The notes: generated by a model not told the origin, from the sequence alone. Shown: positions 54,844 to 64,000, numbered from the stretch's first letter. The stretch is DNA of 64,000 bases from Endozoicomonas sp965208385 (GCA_965208385.1 CBDBOO010000092.1:195727-259726); one strand, 5' to 3'. Translations and numbers: made by a program.

Positions 54844-54993
54844 ATCATCACCCGTATTAATCATCCTTATATCCACTATAGTCATGATAGTCATGCTAGT
54901 AGGGTATGACATGATTGTTCGGTACAACCATTCCGTCAGGTTTCTGACAGTGGACATCTCAATATAAATATTTGTCAGGAACGGTAAGAAACA

Positions 54994-55632
54994 ATGACAA
55001 AAAGAAATAGTGTTCTTTCAATTCTCTGCCTTGCCATTGTTATTATTGTTACTGCAGGCTTATATGGCCTGATTCAACCAGCCCCAACATTGAATCTGAT
55101 CAGCCCGGACGGTGCAAGATTATTGTTATTAAAAGATCAATGGGCAAGAGGCAATGTCATTGCCCTACTCCGCCATGCCGAACGGTGCGACAGAACCGAT
55201 GCCCCCTGCCTGGCATCACCACAGGGCATTACGGTGCGAAGCAAAGACATTGCAGTGAATGTGGGCAAGGGCTATGGCCGTTTGCCTAAAGCAGAAACCA
55301 TTTTTTATCACAGCCCGGTCATACGGGCTGTGCAAACCGCCGAGTATATGTTTGGTGATCTCAGCCACATCAGGCATTGGCTTCGCTCTGACTGTAAAAC
55401 GGAGCTGTATGATGAAATATTCAACAACAAACAGTCAGGAAAAAACCTCGTACTAATGACCCACAGCACCTGCATTGATCCGTTAGGTAAAAAGCAGGGG
55501 AAAAAGGTGGTCAATATGAAAATTCACGAACCCGCCACCTATAATATCTCAGTATTTCTGATTATTGATCCTGAAACACGGGAACTGACACCTCTTGGGT
55601 ATCTTTACGCCAGTGACTGGCACCGGATCTGA
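54994..55632 (+). CDS. Histidine phosphatase family protein, Ais-like
   Basis: A 212-residue protein with an N-terminal membrane or signal segment (SILCLAIVIIVTAGLYGLI). The catalytic pocket shows LLRHAERCDR (phospho-accepting His) and MTHSTCID (second His), with CLASPQGITV and YHSPVIRAVQTA. The HAERCDR...CL...GITV spacing matches E. coli Ais, the lipopolysaccharide core heptose-phosphate phosphatase. A similar envelope role is likely but not proven. Confidence 0.75.
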   Translation: MTKRNSVLSILCLAIVIIVTAGLYGLIQPAPTLNLISPDGARLLLLKDQWARGNVIALLRHAERCDRTDAPCLASPQGITVRSKDIAVNVGKGYGRLPKAETIFYHSPVIRAVQTAEYMFGDLSHIRHWLRSDCKTELYDEIFNNKQSGKNLVLMTHSTCIDPLGKKQGKKVVNMKIHEPATYNISVFLIIDPETRELTPLGYLYASDWHRI

Positions 55633-55669
55633 ATGGGGAAATATTGACGATTCTCATCAAAATGAATTG

Positions 55670-55721
55670 CCCTCGTCATCCTGATATACCCTCGTTATCC
55701 TGATATACCCTCGTCATCCTG
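55670..55721. repeat. 19-base tandem repeat, site of MITE insertion
   Basis: Units CCCTCGTCATCCTGATATA (55670-55688), CCCTCGTTATCCTGATATA (55689-55707) and a partial third. MITE family 2 has inserted into the third unit; its 9-base duplication GTCATCCTG is part of the repeat. Confidence 0.8.
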
Positions 55722-55918
55722 CAGCAATTCCCCACGTTTCATTAAACCCCTTGGTATCACTAGCGTACGAAGTCGTATATATTTTGTATGCTCGTGATAA
55801 ATAGTCGAGTTTTTGGGAAAAATTACATATCTCAACACGTAATCAGCTGTAGCTGCGCCCTGCGTGTGATGCTTCTTATACGCTGTTACCGATGTCGTAT
55901 AAGCATGGGGAATAGCTG
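55722..55918 (-). repeat. MITE family 2, copy 2 (197 bp)
   Basis: Inverted copy of 16224-16419, nearly identical. Ends CAGCAATTCCCC and the complement of CAGCTATTCCC. Perfect 9-base duplication GTCATCCTG (55713-55721 and 55919-55927). It lies between the Ais-like gene and the glycosylase-like pseudogene. Confidence 0.92.
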
Positions 55919-55935
55919 GTCATCCTGAACTTGAT

Positions 55936-56572
55936 TCAGGACACACTGATTCCTTCTGTCTTTTCAGAAAGCACTTCAGACATCCCCTTTAAAAAGTCCC
56001 TTTTTCCACCGTAAGAAGGATGGCGAATATACAAAACATCCTCATTGAAGACTTTTTTCACACAGGCAGTCCCCTTATGCCCCAGGCCGGCAATGGTAGA
56101 AGGTTGAAAAATATCAGCCAGTTCTTTCAGGTATTCACTCCCTTCATTAACTTCCGCTACGGATGGTGCACGGTTTTTCCGTTCATTACCTGCAGGGTGA
56201 GGGTGAAAGGGAAAAGCGTTCCAGAATAACGGCAATCGGGTCACTGATTGCAGGTATTCCCAGACGATACTGGCGGTATTTTCAGATTCCAGATGGCGAA
56301 TTTTCAATTGACTGCCCAGATCATTGAATATCTTATGATCACCGGGAACGAGGGATCACCCCACCACTGGAAAAAGGGATGCCCGTTAGACGACAGCCCC
56401 TGAATCCCGGCGCTTCCCCCACCAGCAAAACCGGATTCGGAGAATGCTCATAAAGGTAAAGCAGATAGTGTTTCAGATTTCTGGCAAGCTCAGGATTCCC
56501 ATATGGGTTAAACACGATTTCTGATTCTGAACGAGCTTTAAGGCGGCGTATAAAACGATCAATAGTTTTCAT
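55936..56572 (-). pseudogene. Uracil-DNA glycosylase-like gene broken by a frameshift
   Basis: The first frame (56572-56339) has LLVGEAPGFRGCRLTGIPFSS, a UDG-superfamily motif I, and then hits a stop. The second frame, open from about 56350 to 55936, continues as GDHKIFNDLGSQLKIRHLE..., with FWNAFPFHPHP and the motif-II-like RHPSYGGKRDF. One base change in length near 56335-56350 would join them. Real mutation and sequencing error are both possible. Confidence 0.8.
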
Positions 56573-56581
56573 TCAACCCTG

Positions 56582-56782
56582 TTAACTCTTTTTCCGAAGC
56601 TCAGTAACCGACTCGCCACCCACACCCCAGTTATCCGTATCAACCTCATCAATCACAACAAAAGTGGTGGCCGGGTTTTTATCCAGCACCTCCTGAAGCA
56701 GCTTTGTAGCACCTTCAATCAGTTTTTCTTTTTGCTCTTTAGTAGCACCTTCCCGGGTGATCTTTATATTCACGTAGGGCAT
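56582..56782 (-). CDS. 4-oxalocrotonate tautomerase family protein
   Basis: A 66-residue tautomerase with the catalytic proline directly after Met (MPYVNIKITREG) and a C-terminal beta strand (VDTDNWGVGGESV). The natural substrate cannot be told from sequence. Its start overlaps the end of the DUF454 gene by 13 bases, so the two are co-transcribed. Confidence 0.88.
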   Translation of the reverse strand: MPYVNIKITREGATKEQKEKLIEGATKLLQEVLDKNPATTFVVIDEVDTDNWGVGGESVTELRKKS

Positions 56783-57210
56783 TTCAATCTCCTTTTTCGA
56801 TTATTTTTGACCAGACGGGTCATATACAACGTTACAGAACAGGCAATCACCAGCAGCATCAGTTTTAACGGCAAGGGTTTTACCAGCCAAATGGCAAAGC
56901 TCATACTGCACCACATGACAATGGTCGCACGCCAGAATATACGACGGGAGATTGAACGCTTATCAAGATAACGCTTCAGGGGTGGCCCGAACTGCTTATG
57001 ATTAAGCAACCAGCAATGTATTTTTTCAGATGAACGTAAACTCAGATAGACTGCCAGCAACATAAATGGCGTTGTGGGCAACAAAGGCAGAAAAATACCA
57101 ATAATCCCAAGAGCAATACAGACGATTGCCCCGATTTTGAACAGCAACCGAAGCAACGGATTACGGATCTGCAGATTCTGTTCAGCCAGTCGGGAATCAA
57201 TATGACCCAT
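56770..57210 (-). CDS. ybaN: DUF454 family inner-membrane protein (YbaN-like)
   Basis: A 146-residue protein with about four membrane segments, including IVCIALGIIGIFLPLLPTTPF, the family signature, and SLRSSEKIHCWLLNHKQFGPPL. Function unknown. Confidence 0.85.
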   Translation of the reverse strand: MGHIDSRLAEQNLQIRNPLLRLLFKIGAIVCIALGIIGIFLPLLPTTPFMLLAVYLSLRSSEKIHCWLLNHKQFGPPLKRYLDKRSISRRIFWRATIVMWCSMSFAIWLVKPLPLKLMLLVIACSVTLYMTRLVKNNRKRRLKCPT

Positions 57211-57583
57211 CAGTGATTACATTCCTGATTAATTCGGCTGTATTCTATACCCAAAGGATTTGGAGTTGCTACAAGACAGCGAGGGAGTGAAGCCTTTGTG
57301 CCCTCGGGTTCCGGGAGTTTAGATAAACCAGTGGTGCCCCGACAGAAATCCATAGAACAGATACGGGCTGATTGCTTTGGATGGATCCCGGATCAAGTCC
57401 GGGGTGACGGTTAAGTCCGGGATGACGATAAATCCTGGTTTTATGCCCTTCAGGTATAACAGTTCAGTATGCTCTGATATCATTTTTCGGCAGAACTGGC
57501 ATTAAACTACAAAGCCAGACACCGCTGTTGGCTATCAACAAGTATGATGCCTTTTACTTTTATCTATTCAAGCAGTTAAACCT
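57211..57583. repeat. Intergenic stretch with dispersed repeats
   Basis: Contains a second copy of ATACCCAAAGGATTTGGAGT (57247-57290; first at 37336) and CCGGATCAAGTCCGGGGTGA near 57390, followed by a partial copy, a REP-like palindrome. A related CATCCTGAACTTGATTCAGG palindrome lies at 55921-55941. No gene seen. Confidence 0.5.
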
Positions 57584-58639
57584 ATGCCTACAGACTCAGG
57601 ATACAACACCATCGCCGCCTGGGCTCTGGCTATCTGTCGGGCTTTACAGGAAACAGGTGTCGATCCACAGCCTCTGCTGGCCAGGGCTGAACTGGATTAC
57701 GAACAACTGATTGCTGCACCGGATGGCCGGGTTGCTATTGATAAAATGACCATGCTCTGGCAACAGGCCGAAGCGGTTACAGAGAACCCAGCATTCGGAT
57801 TATCCATAGCGCGTTTTGTTCAGCCCATGCATCTGCGTGCCCTGGGAATGGTGGTGTTAACCTGTGACAACATGCTGCAGGCCATCGACAAACTGGCCAG
57901 CTATTATGCACTGGTCTCCAACACCGTCAGAGTGCGTGTTATCCATGAGCCTGACCGGGTTGGTTTTGTTGTAGACACACTGGCGTCAGTACCCATCAGC
58001 CCACTGGCCATTGACAGTTTTTTTTCCACACTCCAAAGTTTTGCACAACAGATTTCAGGCTTCACAGCTCCTGTATGCCATGTTGAACTGGTTCAATCAC
58101 TGCCCCGGGACCCTGCACCATGGCAAAAACACTTCCTCTGTCCTGTGGCATTTTCCTCTCAGACAAACTGCCTGTGGTTCCAGCGCAAAGCGCTGCTGGC
58201 GAGTCGTATCGTAGGCGATCCGAATTTAATGCAGGCCACTGAAAATGTGGTTAAACGCTACCTGCAGGATATGCAAGCTATCAGCTGGCAGCAAAGGGTT
58301 GAACAATATCTTCGGGCGACCCTTGCCAGTGGTGAACCCAGCCTGGCAGAAATAGCCAGAGAATTTCACCTCAGTGAACGCTCTCTGCGTCGTTTTTTGC
58401 AGGAAGAAGGCAGCAGTTTTCGGCAATGCGTACAGTCGGTAAAACAGGAGCTGGCCTGCCATCTGCTGACAGAATCCAATACACCTGTAGCAGAAATTGC
58501 TGAACGGGTGGGTTTCAGCGACAGCAGTAATTTCAATCGTGCCTTTCAGCGATGGATGCGGGTGACACCAAAGGAATATCGAGAGAAAAAGGCACAAAAC
58601 AAGAATGCTCTGTGCCGTTCAACATTGGAACCTGCCTGA
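57584..58639 (+). CDS. AraC-family transcriptional regulator
   Basis: A 351-residue regulator. The N-terminal two thirds is an arabinose-binding-like sensor domain of the OruR/ArgR type (RVAIDKMTMLWQQAEAVTENPAFGL; MHLRALGMVVLTC). The C-terminal HTH (SLAEIAREFHLSERSLRRFL; VAEIAERVGFSDSSNFNRAF; TPKEYRE) is a normal AraC DNA-binding pair. It converges with the alkylsulfatase gene 56 bases away, so its target is not obvious from position. Confidence 0.9.
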   Translation: MPTDSGYNTIAAWALAICRALQETGVDPQPLLARAELDYEQLIAAPDGRVAIDKMTMLWQQAEAVTENPAFGLSIARFVQPMHLRALGMVVLTCDNMLQAIDKLASYYALVSNTVRVRVIHEPDRVGFVVDTLASVPISPLAIDSFFSTLQSFAQQISGFTAPVCHVELVQSLPRDPAPWQKHFLCPVAFSSQTNCLWFQRKALLASRIVGDPNLMQATENVVKRYLQDMQAISWQQRVEQYLRATLASGEPSLAEIAREFHLSERSLRRFLQEEGSSFRQCVQSVKQELACHLLTESNTPVAEIAERVGFSDSSNFNRAFQRWMRVTPKEYREKKAQNKNALCRSTLEPA

Positions 58640-58695
58640 CTATTCAGAAAGGCTTTTTCAGGCGTAACTATTCATGCGTAACTATTCAAGACTAG

Positions 58696-60684
58696 CTAGT
58701 CAGGAGTCACTATGGCAAAAGTCGTATCGGGCTTTTCGAACAGAGCGAAGAAACTCACCAGATCAAGAATACTGCCATCCACCGTCAACTGATCAGAGAA
58801 TAATGTGTCTTTAATACCTGCCCGGCCAACCAGCATATTAACAAACAGCTCGTGGGTCAGGGTCAGTGTGGCATCGGCCTCATCAGTAACTGCGGCTTTT
58901 CTATGATGAAGAACCGAGTTTTCCAGCCAGAGATAATAGCTCTCATTCAGGTCAGAAAAATTGATTTTCAGGCCCAGATTTTTACCCGTGGCATCTTCAG
59001 CTTTCAGCCTGACCGCCATGGAATCAAAGAAATTATTGATCGGCGTCTGCATCAGGATACCTTTCATCAGTGCTGTATCCAGAGCATTTTTGGTTTTACC
59101 GTTGCGAAGCTCAAAAGCAGCTGACAGGTACACATCACGCCAGGGGCCCGATTCTGCCTGATAACCCAGCTGATCATAGGTTTTGGCAAGCAGTTCTTTG
59201 GCTTCCTTATTATCTGGCTCGGCAAAGACCAGACGATTAACAATTTCAGCCACCCAGCGATAGTCTCCGGCCTCAAAATCCTTTCGGGCCTGTTTCAGCA
59301 GGTTTTCAGCACCACCGGCCAGACGCACATAACGTTCGGCAGAAACACTTTCAGGCAACGGATCCAGATGAGCAGGGTTGCCATCGTACCAACCCAGATA
59401 GCCCTGATAAACGGCTTTGGCATTATGCTTAACAGTACCGTAATAACCCCGATTGGATGAACTGGTTGTGAGACTTTCCGGCAGACTGATCGTTTCAGCG
59501 ATTTCGGCTGGAGTCATACCACTGTTCATGGCTCTGACGGTTTGGTCATGAATGTATTTATAGGTGTCTCTTTGCTCTTTCAGGAATGTCTGAACATTAT
59601 TCTGACCCCATATCGGCCAGTGATGGCTGGCCATATAAGTATCCGCTTCTGAAAATAAATTACGCGCCTCCTCTATATACCCACTCCACTTGAGGGCATC
59701 ACGAACCTTTGCTCCACGCAGGGTATAAAGGTTGTGCATATTTCGGGAAACAACCTCACCACCACCAAACACTTTTTGTTCGGGCAGGTAGAAAGTAAAT
59801 TCTGCTGGCGCTTCAGATTCGGGTGTGTACTGGAAAATAAAAGGTACGCCATCAATCATCATTTCTGTGGGAGTCTGGCTGACCAGTGTGTTAGGTTCTA
59901 TCAAACCAAAAGTACCGAAGGCCGGACTTTTCCCCAAACCTGATCCCACATGACCGGTAGCGCTTCGTGGCAGGTCTTCGCCATACATATAAATTGCCCG
60001 TCGGCTCATGGACGTTCCCGCGATAATATTTTCGCTGGTGGCTTCTTCCATAAAACCTTCAGGTGCAATCACAGGAATATTATTTTCTTCGATGGTTTTT
60101 TCATCGATGACGCCCATCACTCCGCCAAAATGATCGAGATGACTGTGGGTATAAAGAATGGCCGAAATAGGCTGACTATCAAGATGGGTCATAGCGAATT
60201 CAAAAGCGGCAGCAGCGGTTTCTTTTGCAGTGAGGGGGTCCACCACTATCCAGCCTGTCTTGCCCTGAATCAGAGTCATGTTAGACAGATCAAAACCCCG
60301 TAACTGGTAAATACCGGGTTTAACCTCAAACAGGCCATTGATATTATTTAATTCTGCCTGACGCCACAGGCTGGGATTCACAGTGTCCGGAGCTTCACCG
60401 GTAATAAAGTCGTAGGCCGGTCTATTCCAGATAACGGTTCCGTCTTCCCCAACGATCCGGAGTTTATCGGCTTTTGCAATTAACCCTCTGCGAGCCTGTT
60501 CGTAGTCTGACTGTGTAAACTGAAGACTTTCACCAACGTCATTATTCAGTTCTCTGGTAAAATTGCTGGCATCAGAAACGGAGGAGTTTGTTTTGGAATT
60601 ATCGCTGCAGCCTGTAAGAACACCGACAGAGAGTGCCGTGACAGACAGCGAAGTAACAATACGATTCAATAGTAAAGACTTCAT
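58696..60684 (-). CDS. Alkylsulfatase-type metallo-beta-lactamase lipoprotein
   Basis: A 662-residue enzyme of the SdsA/BDS1 family, which removes sulfate from alkyl sulfates. A lipoprotein signal ends at LTGC. The metallo-hydrolase core shows THSHLDHFGGVMGV, then HHWPIWGQ. The middle dimerisation region follows (RYVRLAGGAENLLKQARKDF), and an SCP2-like domain closes the protein (ADATLTLTHELFVNML, LFEKPDTTFAIVTPD). The likely place is the periplasm, held at a membrane. Confidence 0.9.
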   Translation of the reverse strand: MKSLLLNRIVTSLSVTALSVGVLTGCSDNSKTNSSVSDASNFTRELNNDVGESLQFTQSDYEQARRGLIAKADKLRIVGEDGTVIWNRPAYDFITGEAPDTVNPSLWRQAELNNINGLFEVKPGIYQLRGFDLSNMTLIQGKTGWIVVDPLTAKETAAAAFEFAMTHLDSQPISAILYTHSHLDHFGGVMGVIDEKTIEENNIPVIAPEGFMEEATSENIIAGTSMSRRAIYMYGEDLPRSATGHVGSGLGKSPAFGTFGLIEPNTLVSQTPTEMMIDGVPFIFQYTPESEAPAEFTFYLPEQKVFGGGEVVSRNMHNLYTLRGAKVRDALKWSGYIEEARNLFSEADTYMASHHWPIWGQNNVQTFLKEQRDTYKYIHDQTVRAMNSGMTPAEIAETISLPESLTTSSSNRGYYGTVKHNAKAVYQGYLGWYDGNPAHLDPLPESVSAERYVRLAGGAENLLKQARKDFEAGDYRWVAEIVNRLVFAEPDNKEAKELLAKTYDQLGYQAESGPWRDVYLSAAFELRNGKTKNALDTALMKGILMQTPINNFFDSMAVRLKAEDATGKNLGLKINFSDLNESYYLWLENSVLHHRKAAVTDEADATLTLTHELFVNMLVGRAGIKDTLFSDQLTVDGSILDLVSFFALFEKPDTTFAIVTPD

Positions 60685-60974
60685 GGGCTTTCTTTTATTA
60701 TTGTGTGAATACTCAGTCTACCGGAAGAATGTATGTCAACAGTAGTTCCTAGTGGCCAGCAAACAGTCCAATTTGGCCAATAATTCTTTCTCGATGACAC
60801 TCACTGGTTATTGAGCGACCAAGAGCATTCCGAACCCATAAGCAGAGATTTCTCTGGTTCCTCCCCTTGGGGTATACCCTTCCCACGCACTTAGTAGGCT
60901 TAGTTCATTCTATGGAACAATAGTCGACTAGGGTATGCTAGTTCTCATATCTTCTATCAAAGTAATTTTTTAGC

Positions 60975-63077
60975 ATGGGTCAGAATAATTTAGTTCTAAA
61001 ATATGCCTCTTTAGGGACAGTGGTGGCTCTTTTAATGAGTGGCCTTAGGTTTTTATCCAATGAACTGCCGCCTGGTTATGAGTGTTTACTAGATGGGGCT
61101 AAAAAATGTTCATTTTATGATATCAGTGATTTAAGAGCAGTATGGCTTGGTGTTTTAGCTATTGTCGGAACCATTAGTGTTTTGGCTATTACATTCTCTA
61201 CAACTACGACAGAAAGAATCAGTCAAGTTGTCCCTCAGCCGATTTCTGATCTCGCCCGAAATGATTTTATCTACAATAAACTCAAATTAGATCGGTTTGG
61301 CGTTTTCAGCGTTACAGTTATTTGTGTTGGTATTTTTTGGCTAGTAACTCAAGTTGGGATATTAGCTCTTTTTATTCACTTAGCTTCAGTAATAGTGATT
61401 GTATGGAAATATGGTGTCATATATTTAAAGACCCTCAATCTACAATGTTATCGAGAAGCTATTCACAGTGCTGTCTATGATTTAGTATCTAAAAGATTGC
61501 TTTGTGCAGAAAATGAGCAGATAAAATTTCAAGAAAAGACAAATGATCTGGCACAACTAACAAAAAAATATGAACAGTTCGCTCCTCTCTCAACAAAAAC
61601 AATTGTTTCATTGTTTGATGCTAAAGAAGGTTACCTTACCAACATAAGTAGTAGTTCTCTAAAAAAACTGGAAAAAATGTTTAATCAAATTAATACCCAT
61701 AATGACGAACTAAAATTATTTTTTGTTCATAATCTTGGAGAGAAAACGAACAACTTAGCTATGATAGGTTTGTATAGTAATACTATAGAACAGGGGGATT
61801 GGTTTTCAGAAACAAAACTAAAAGAAATTAAAACTATCGCACAAGAAGTATGTGAAATATCCAAAGAAACAGAAAGATCAAAGCTTGATGGGCTCCATGA
61901 GTCATTGGTGAATTCAATAGTCTTATATTTCAATAATAGAGATAGTGAAAATCTGAATTTTTCATTAAATCTGTATAAACTAGCAATTCAACACCCTGGA
62001 ATGGGTAACAAACATTTACTCTTACAGAATTTAATTTCAGAGCTGAAGGATAGAACAACATCAATTGATCAGATAAATGCATTTACAAAAAAATGGAGAT
62101 ATGAAATTCAATACCCTCTGTATCGAGAAATGAATGCAGTTACAGTTCATTCAGTAATCAGTTTGCCTTTGAATTTATACTTTTATTTCAGTGATGAAAT
62201 TAATTACAAACAATATCTAGCAAAGCATAAAGACGTTTGGATTAGATTCATGATTTCACACCCTGATGAAGATGTGAGATTGCAGGCTGTAGAATCAATG
62301 AAGCGTCAAATAATTTCTTTATTTAAGGAAGGCTGGCTTGATGGCATAGAAGAATGGAGCAGATTGGTATCTGAAGATTCGACTTCTTCTCGTTACAGAA
62401 GAGAAAAAAATGAAAGCAAAAAAATATTTTTACACGTATGGTTTTCACTACTAACTTGGATTCTTTTAGCGTTTCAAAAAGAGACTAATGATGATGCTAA
62501 AAATAAATTAACAAAGTTGATTGGAATTCTTCTTAAGCCACCATGGATAACTAAAATGAGTGGCAGTAACCCAGTAAGTTTTTACAGAGAGATAAGTGCA
62601 GTTATAGAAAAAGGCGATATTGATAACTTTGAAATGAGTTTGATGTCTGGAAGCGGAGTTTATTCCGTCACCTATGAGTACTGCCAGTATAATGCTTTAG
62701 CTTTAGTTATTTGTGAATATCAAGGCTATAAACACTTTGCAGATGGCGCTAGTATTTACGAACTACCTATCTCTCATTACTTAAAGCAAATGGTTGATTT
62801 TTTAGAAAGCTCATTTGTTGACAGTAGAAATGAAATTGAATCTGAAGAAGATGTTAATGATGGTGGATTACATAAACTAGTTGCAAAGAGCATAGCAAGT
62901 TCTAGAATTGAATTGATAAATAAAATCAAGTCGAACAAAGAATCGAAAGTTATAGAATGGGTTGCTACTACCAAGCTAGATCAAGAGCGAGTAGAACAAA
63001 ACAAGAATGAAATCTTTGGGTCGTTCAACTCTGAATTTAATTACCCTCTTGATAAAAACATAAAAATAAAAAAATAA
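60975..63077 (+). CDS. AT-rich membrane protein of unknown function
   Basis: A 700-residue protein with about four hydrophobic segments in the first 165 residues (e.g. VWLGVLAIVGTISVLAITF; VTVICVGIFWLVTQVGILAL) and a long charged helical cytoplasmic part. Base use is far more AT-rich than the neighbouring core genes, which suggests recent transfer. The end (KNIKIKK, stop) falls in an A-rich stretch, and the next reading frame continues it in -1. Family not recognised; a role in defence or transport cannot be decided. Confidence 0.65.
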   Translation: MGQNNLVLKYASLGTVVALLMSGLRFLSNELPPGYECLLDGAKKCSFYDISDLRAVWLGVLAIVGTISVLAITFSTTTTERISQVVPQPISDLARNDFIYNKLKLDRFGVFSVTVICVGIFWLVTQVGILALFIHLASVIVIVWKYGVIYLKTLNLQCYREAIHSAVYDLVSKRLLCAENEQIKFQEKTNDLAQLTKKYEQFAPLSTKTIVSLFDAKEGYLTNISSSSLKKLEKMFNQINTHNDELKLFFVHNLGEKTNNLAMIGLYSNTIEQGDWFSETKLKEIKTIAQEVCEISKETERSKLDGLHESLVNSIVLYFNNRDSENLNFSLNLYKLAIQHPGMGNKHLLLQNLISELKDRTTSIDQINAFTKKWRYEIQYPLYREMNAVTVHSVISLPLNLYFYFSDEINYKQYLAKHKDVWIRFMISHPDEDVRLQAVESMKRQIISLFKEGWLDGIEEWSRLVSEDSTSSRYRREKNESKKIFLHVWFSLLTWILLAFQKETNDDAKNKLTKLIGILLKPPWITKMSGSNPVSFYREISAVIEKGDIDNFEMSLMSGSGVYSVTYEYCQYNALALVICEYQGYKHFADGASIYELPISHYLKQMVDFLESSFVDSRNEIESEEDVNDGGLHKLVAKSIASSRIELINKIKSNKESKVIEWVATTKLDQERVEQNKNEIFGSFNSEFNYPLDKNIKIKK
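63068..63075 (+). other. A7 run at the frame junction (slippery or mutated site)
   Basis: Seven A bases followed by T. Reading AAA AAA TAA gives the stop of the 700-residue protein. Slipping back one base gives ATA AAA AAT AAT GAG GCC and an open frame all the way to 63496. Confidence 0.5.
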
Positions 63078-63133
63078 AAAATAATGAGGCCAAAGAAATA
63101 TTATGGGAATTCAATTTATTTGAAAATAAAGAA

Positions 63134-63496
63134 ATGTTTCTAAGCGTGGTGAATGGAACGTATTATGATTTTGGTGGTGAGAGTATAGGGTCTTCACTTG
63201 CTGACGAAGTTTGGAATGAAATCTCTAAAAAAATATTGTCAAATGCTTCCATAAAGAATGTTAGCTATTTGGAGGTTCCTTCAGAAGCGAATTTAAGCTT
63301 GGTGTCTGATGCTATAGCAAGATGTAAAACTGAAATATTTATTTATGATGATTATTACGTCAAAGGCGTAAAGGTTGAACTTGATGCCGATGATTCTGTA
63401 AACGAGGGTATCTACTACTTCACACCAGATTCATATCAGATCGAAATGCCTGAAAAAATTGAGGATAGAGTTTCGATTAATTTCACTTTGAATTGA
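63134..63496 (+). CDS. Hypothetical protein, probably the displaced C-terminal part of the upstream gene
   Basis: From ATG 63134 this is 120 residues, but the same frame is open back to 63074 (KNNEAKEILWEFNLFENKEM), directly after the A7 run. No ribosome site precedes ATG 63134. The protein is soluble, acidic, with alternating strands and helices, and shares the AT-rich base use of the gene before it. Family not recognised. Confidence 0.5.
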   Translation: MFLSVVNGTYYDFGGESIGSSLADEVWNEISKKILSNASIKNVSYLEVPSEANLSLVSDAIARCKTEIFIYDDYYVKGVKVELDADDSVNEGIYYFTPDSYQIEMPEKIEDRVSINFTLN

Positions 63497-63943
63497 TGAT
63501 GAGAATCTAGAATCTATGTCCCTGATGGGATTGTAGAAGGCCATATCAGGATAATCTTAAGCAGTATGTACTTTGCAGTGTTAAGTGTTACGGCCAGATA
63601 ACCGTCACTGAAAACCCTTGTGCATATTTTGTCCCTGTGTCTGAGTTCGAAATGCTCGAGCAGGAAAGAAACAATAAACCGTATCATTAACTACTCTTCC
63701 CTCCCTTTGTGACATAGACGATTATCTTATGCATAAAGGGAGACGGCTCTTTTCTACCTAAGGGTTGAAGATGAAATTTAGTAACTATTCAGCCCCTCAA
63801 AATAGACTGGAAATTCGGCAATAAAAGGGACATCCAACCCACCAGATTAACTGGCAAGACTCGAGTTTAGAGTGAGCAGGGTTTAATAATTGCCAGCAAA
63901 AGGCGCAAGATGGCGGTTCCGAACCTTCAAATTTGAAACCGCC
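63497..63943. other. Gene-free stretch
   Basis: No supported gene. Near the end, TGGCGGTT (63911-63918) and AACCGCCA (63937-63944) form an inverted repeat just before the last start codon. Confidence 0.4.
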
Positions 63944-64000
63944 ATGCCTACTCAAGAACAGAAAACCATCCTCGGCAAGCTGGGCTATTACACCTCTTTT
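63944..64000 (+). CDS. Start of an unrecognised gene, cut by window edge
   Basis: ATG 63944 opens MPTQEQKTILGKLGYYTSF and runs off the window. No ribosome site is visible and the inverted repeat overlaps the start, which could be a transposon end. Too short to name. Confidence 0.3.
   Translation, partial: MPTQEQKTILGKLGYYTSF

Overview
The window reads as chromosomal DNA of a marine, host-associated gammaproteobacterium. The core genes (type I PssA, YbiT, RluA, RlmA, a full GspC-M operon, DUF5062, YbaN) look like Oceanospirillales/Vibrionales relatives. The heavy load of ISKra4-type, IS607-type and rve-type elements, MITEs and one effector-like cysteine peptidase resembles Endozoicomonas. That genus call is inference; there is no rRNA gene here and I recognised no tRNA gene.

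Bases 1-5.4k hold the 3' end of an IS607-type TnpB gene and a two-gene ABC exporter operon whose permease is fused to an M1 aminopeptidase. Bases 5.4-23.8k are the accessory zone. It holds a second IS607-type element whose tnpB is split by a 232 bp MITE, and an AAA/DUF4143 ATPase behind an inverted-repeat operator-like region. Next comes a small AT-rich operon: a 36-residue peptide with a CxxC end, a GRDP-like (DUF1399) protein and an MFS exporter. The second gene is broken by a copy of the same MITE, the third by an ISKra4-type element. Then come an ISKra4 remnant, pssA, a second MITE family, a DDE transposase carrying two in-frame internal duplications, a DUF2608 phosphatase-like secreted protein, two small hypothetical genes, and a C80-like peptidase gene interrupted by another ISKra4-type element. 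In each of these MITE or IS insertions, removing the element plus one target duplication restores an open frame.

Bases 24-37k carry an LplT-like MFS fused to a PlsC acyltransferase, RluA, an intact copy of the DDE element, the ABC-F protein YbiT, an M23 endopeptidase, a 1212-residue secreted zinc-protease-like protein behind an attenuator-like leader, and a membrane-anchored response regulator. Bases 37.5-48.2k are one tightly overlapping minus-strand type II secretion operon, gspC-D-E-F-G-H-I-J-K-L-M. Its secretin ends in a LysM domain. No pilotin, gspN or prepilin peptidase gene is present. The secreted protease is a plausible substrate of this machine.

Bases 48.3-64k are mixed: a divergent PPOx/MocR pair, GNAT, RlmA, DUF5062, a secreted unknown, a DUF4124 protein, an Ais-like histidine phosphatase, a frameshifted uracil-DNA-glycosylase-like gene, a tautomerase, YbaN, an AraC regulator convergent with an alkylsulfatase lipoprotein, and an AT-rich membrane protein whose frame continues through an A7 run in the -1 frame. 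Three repeat families (162 bp, about 231 bp, about 196 bp) recur across the window; two have clear 9-bp target duplications.
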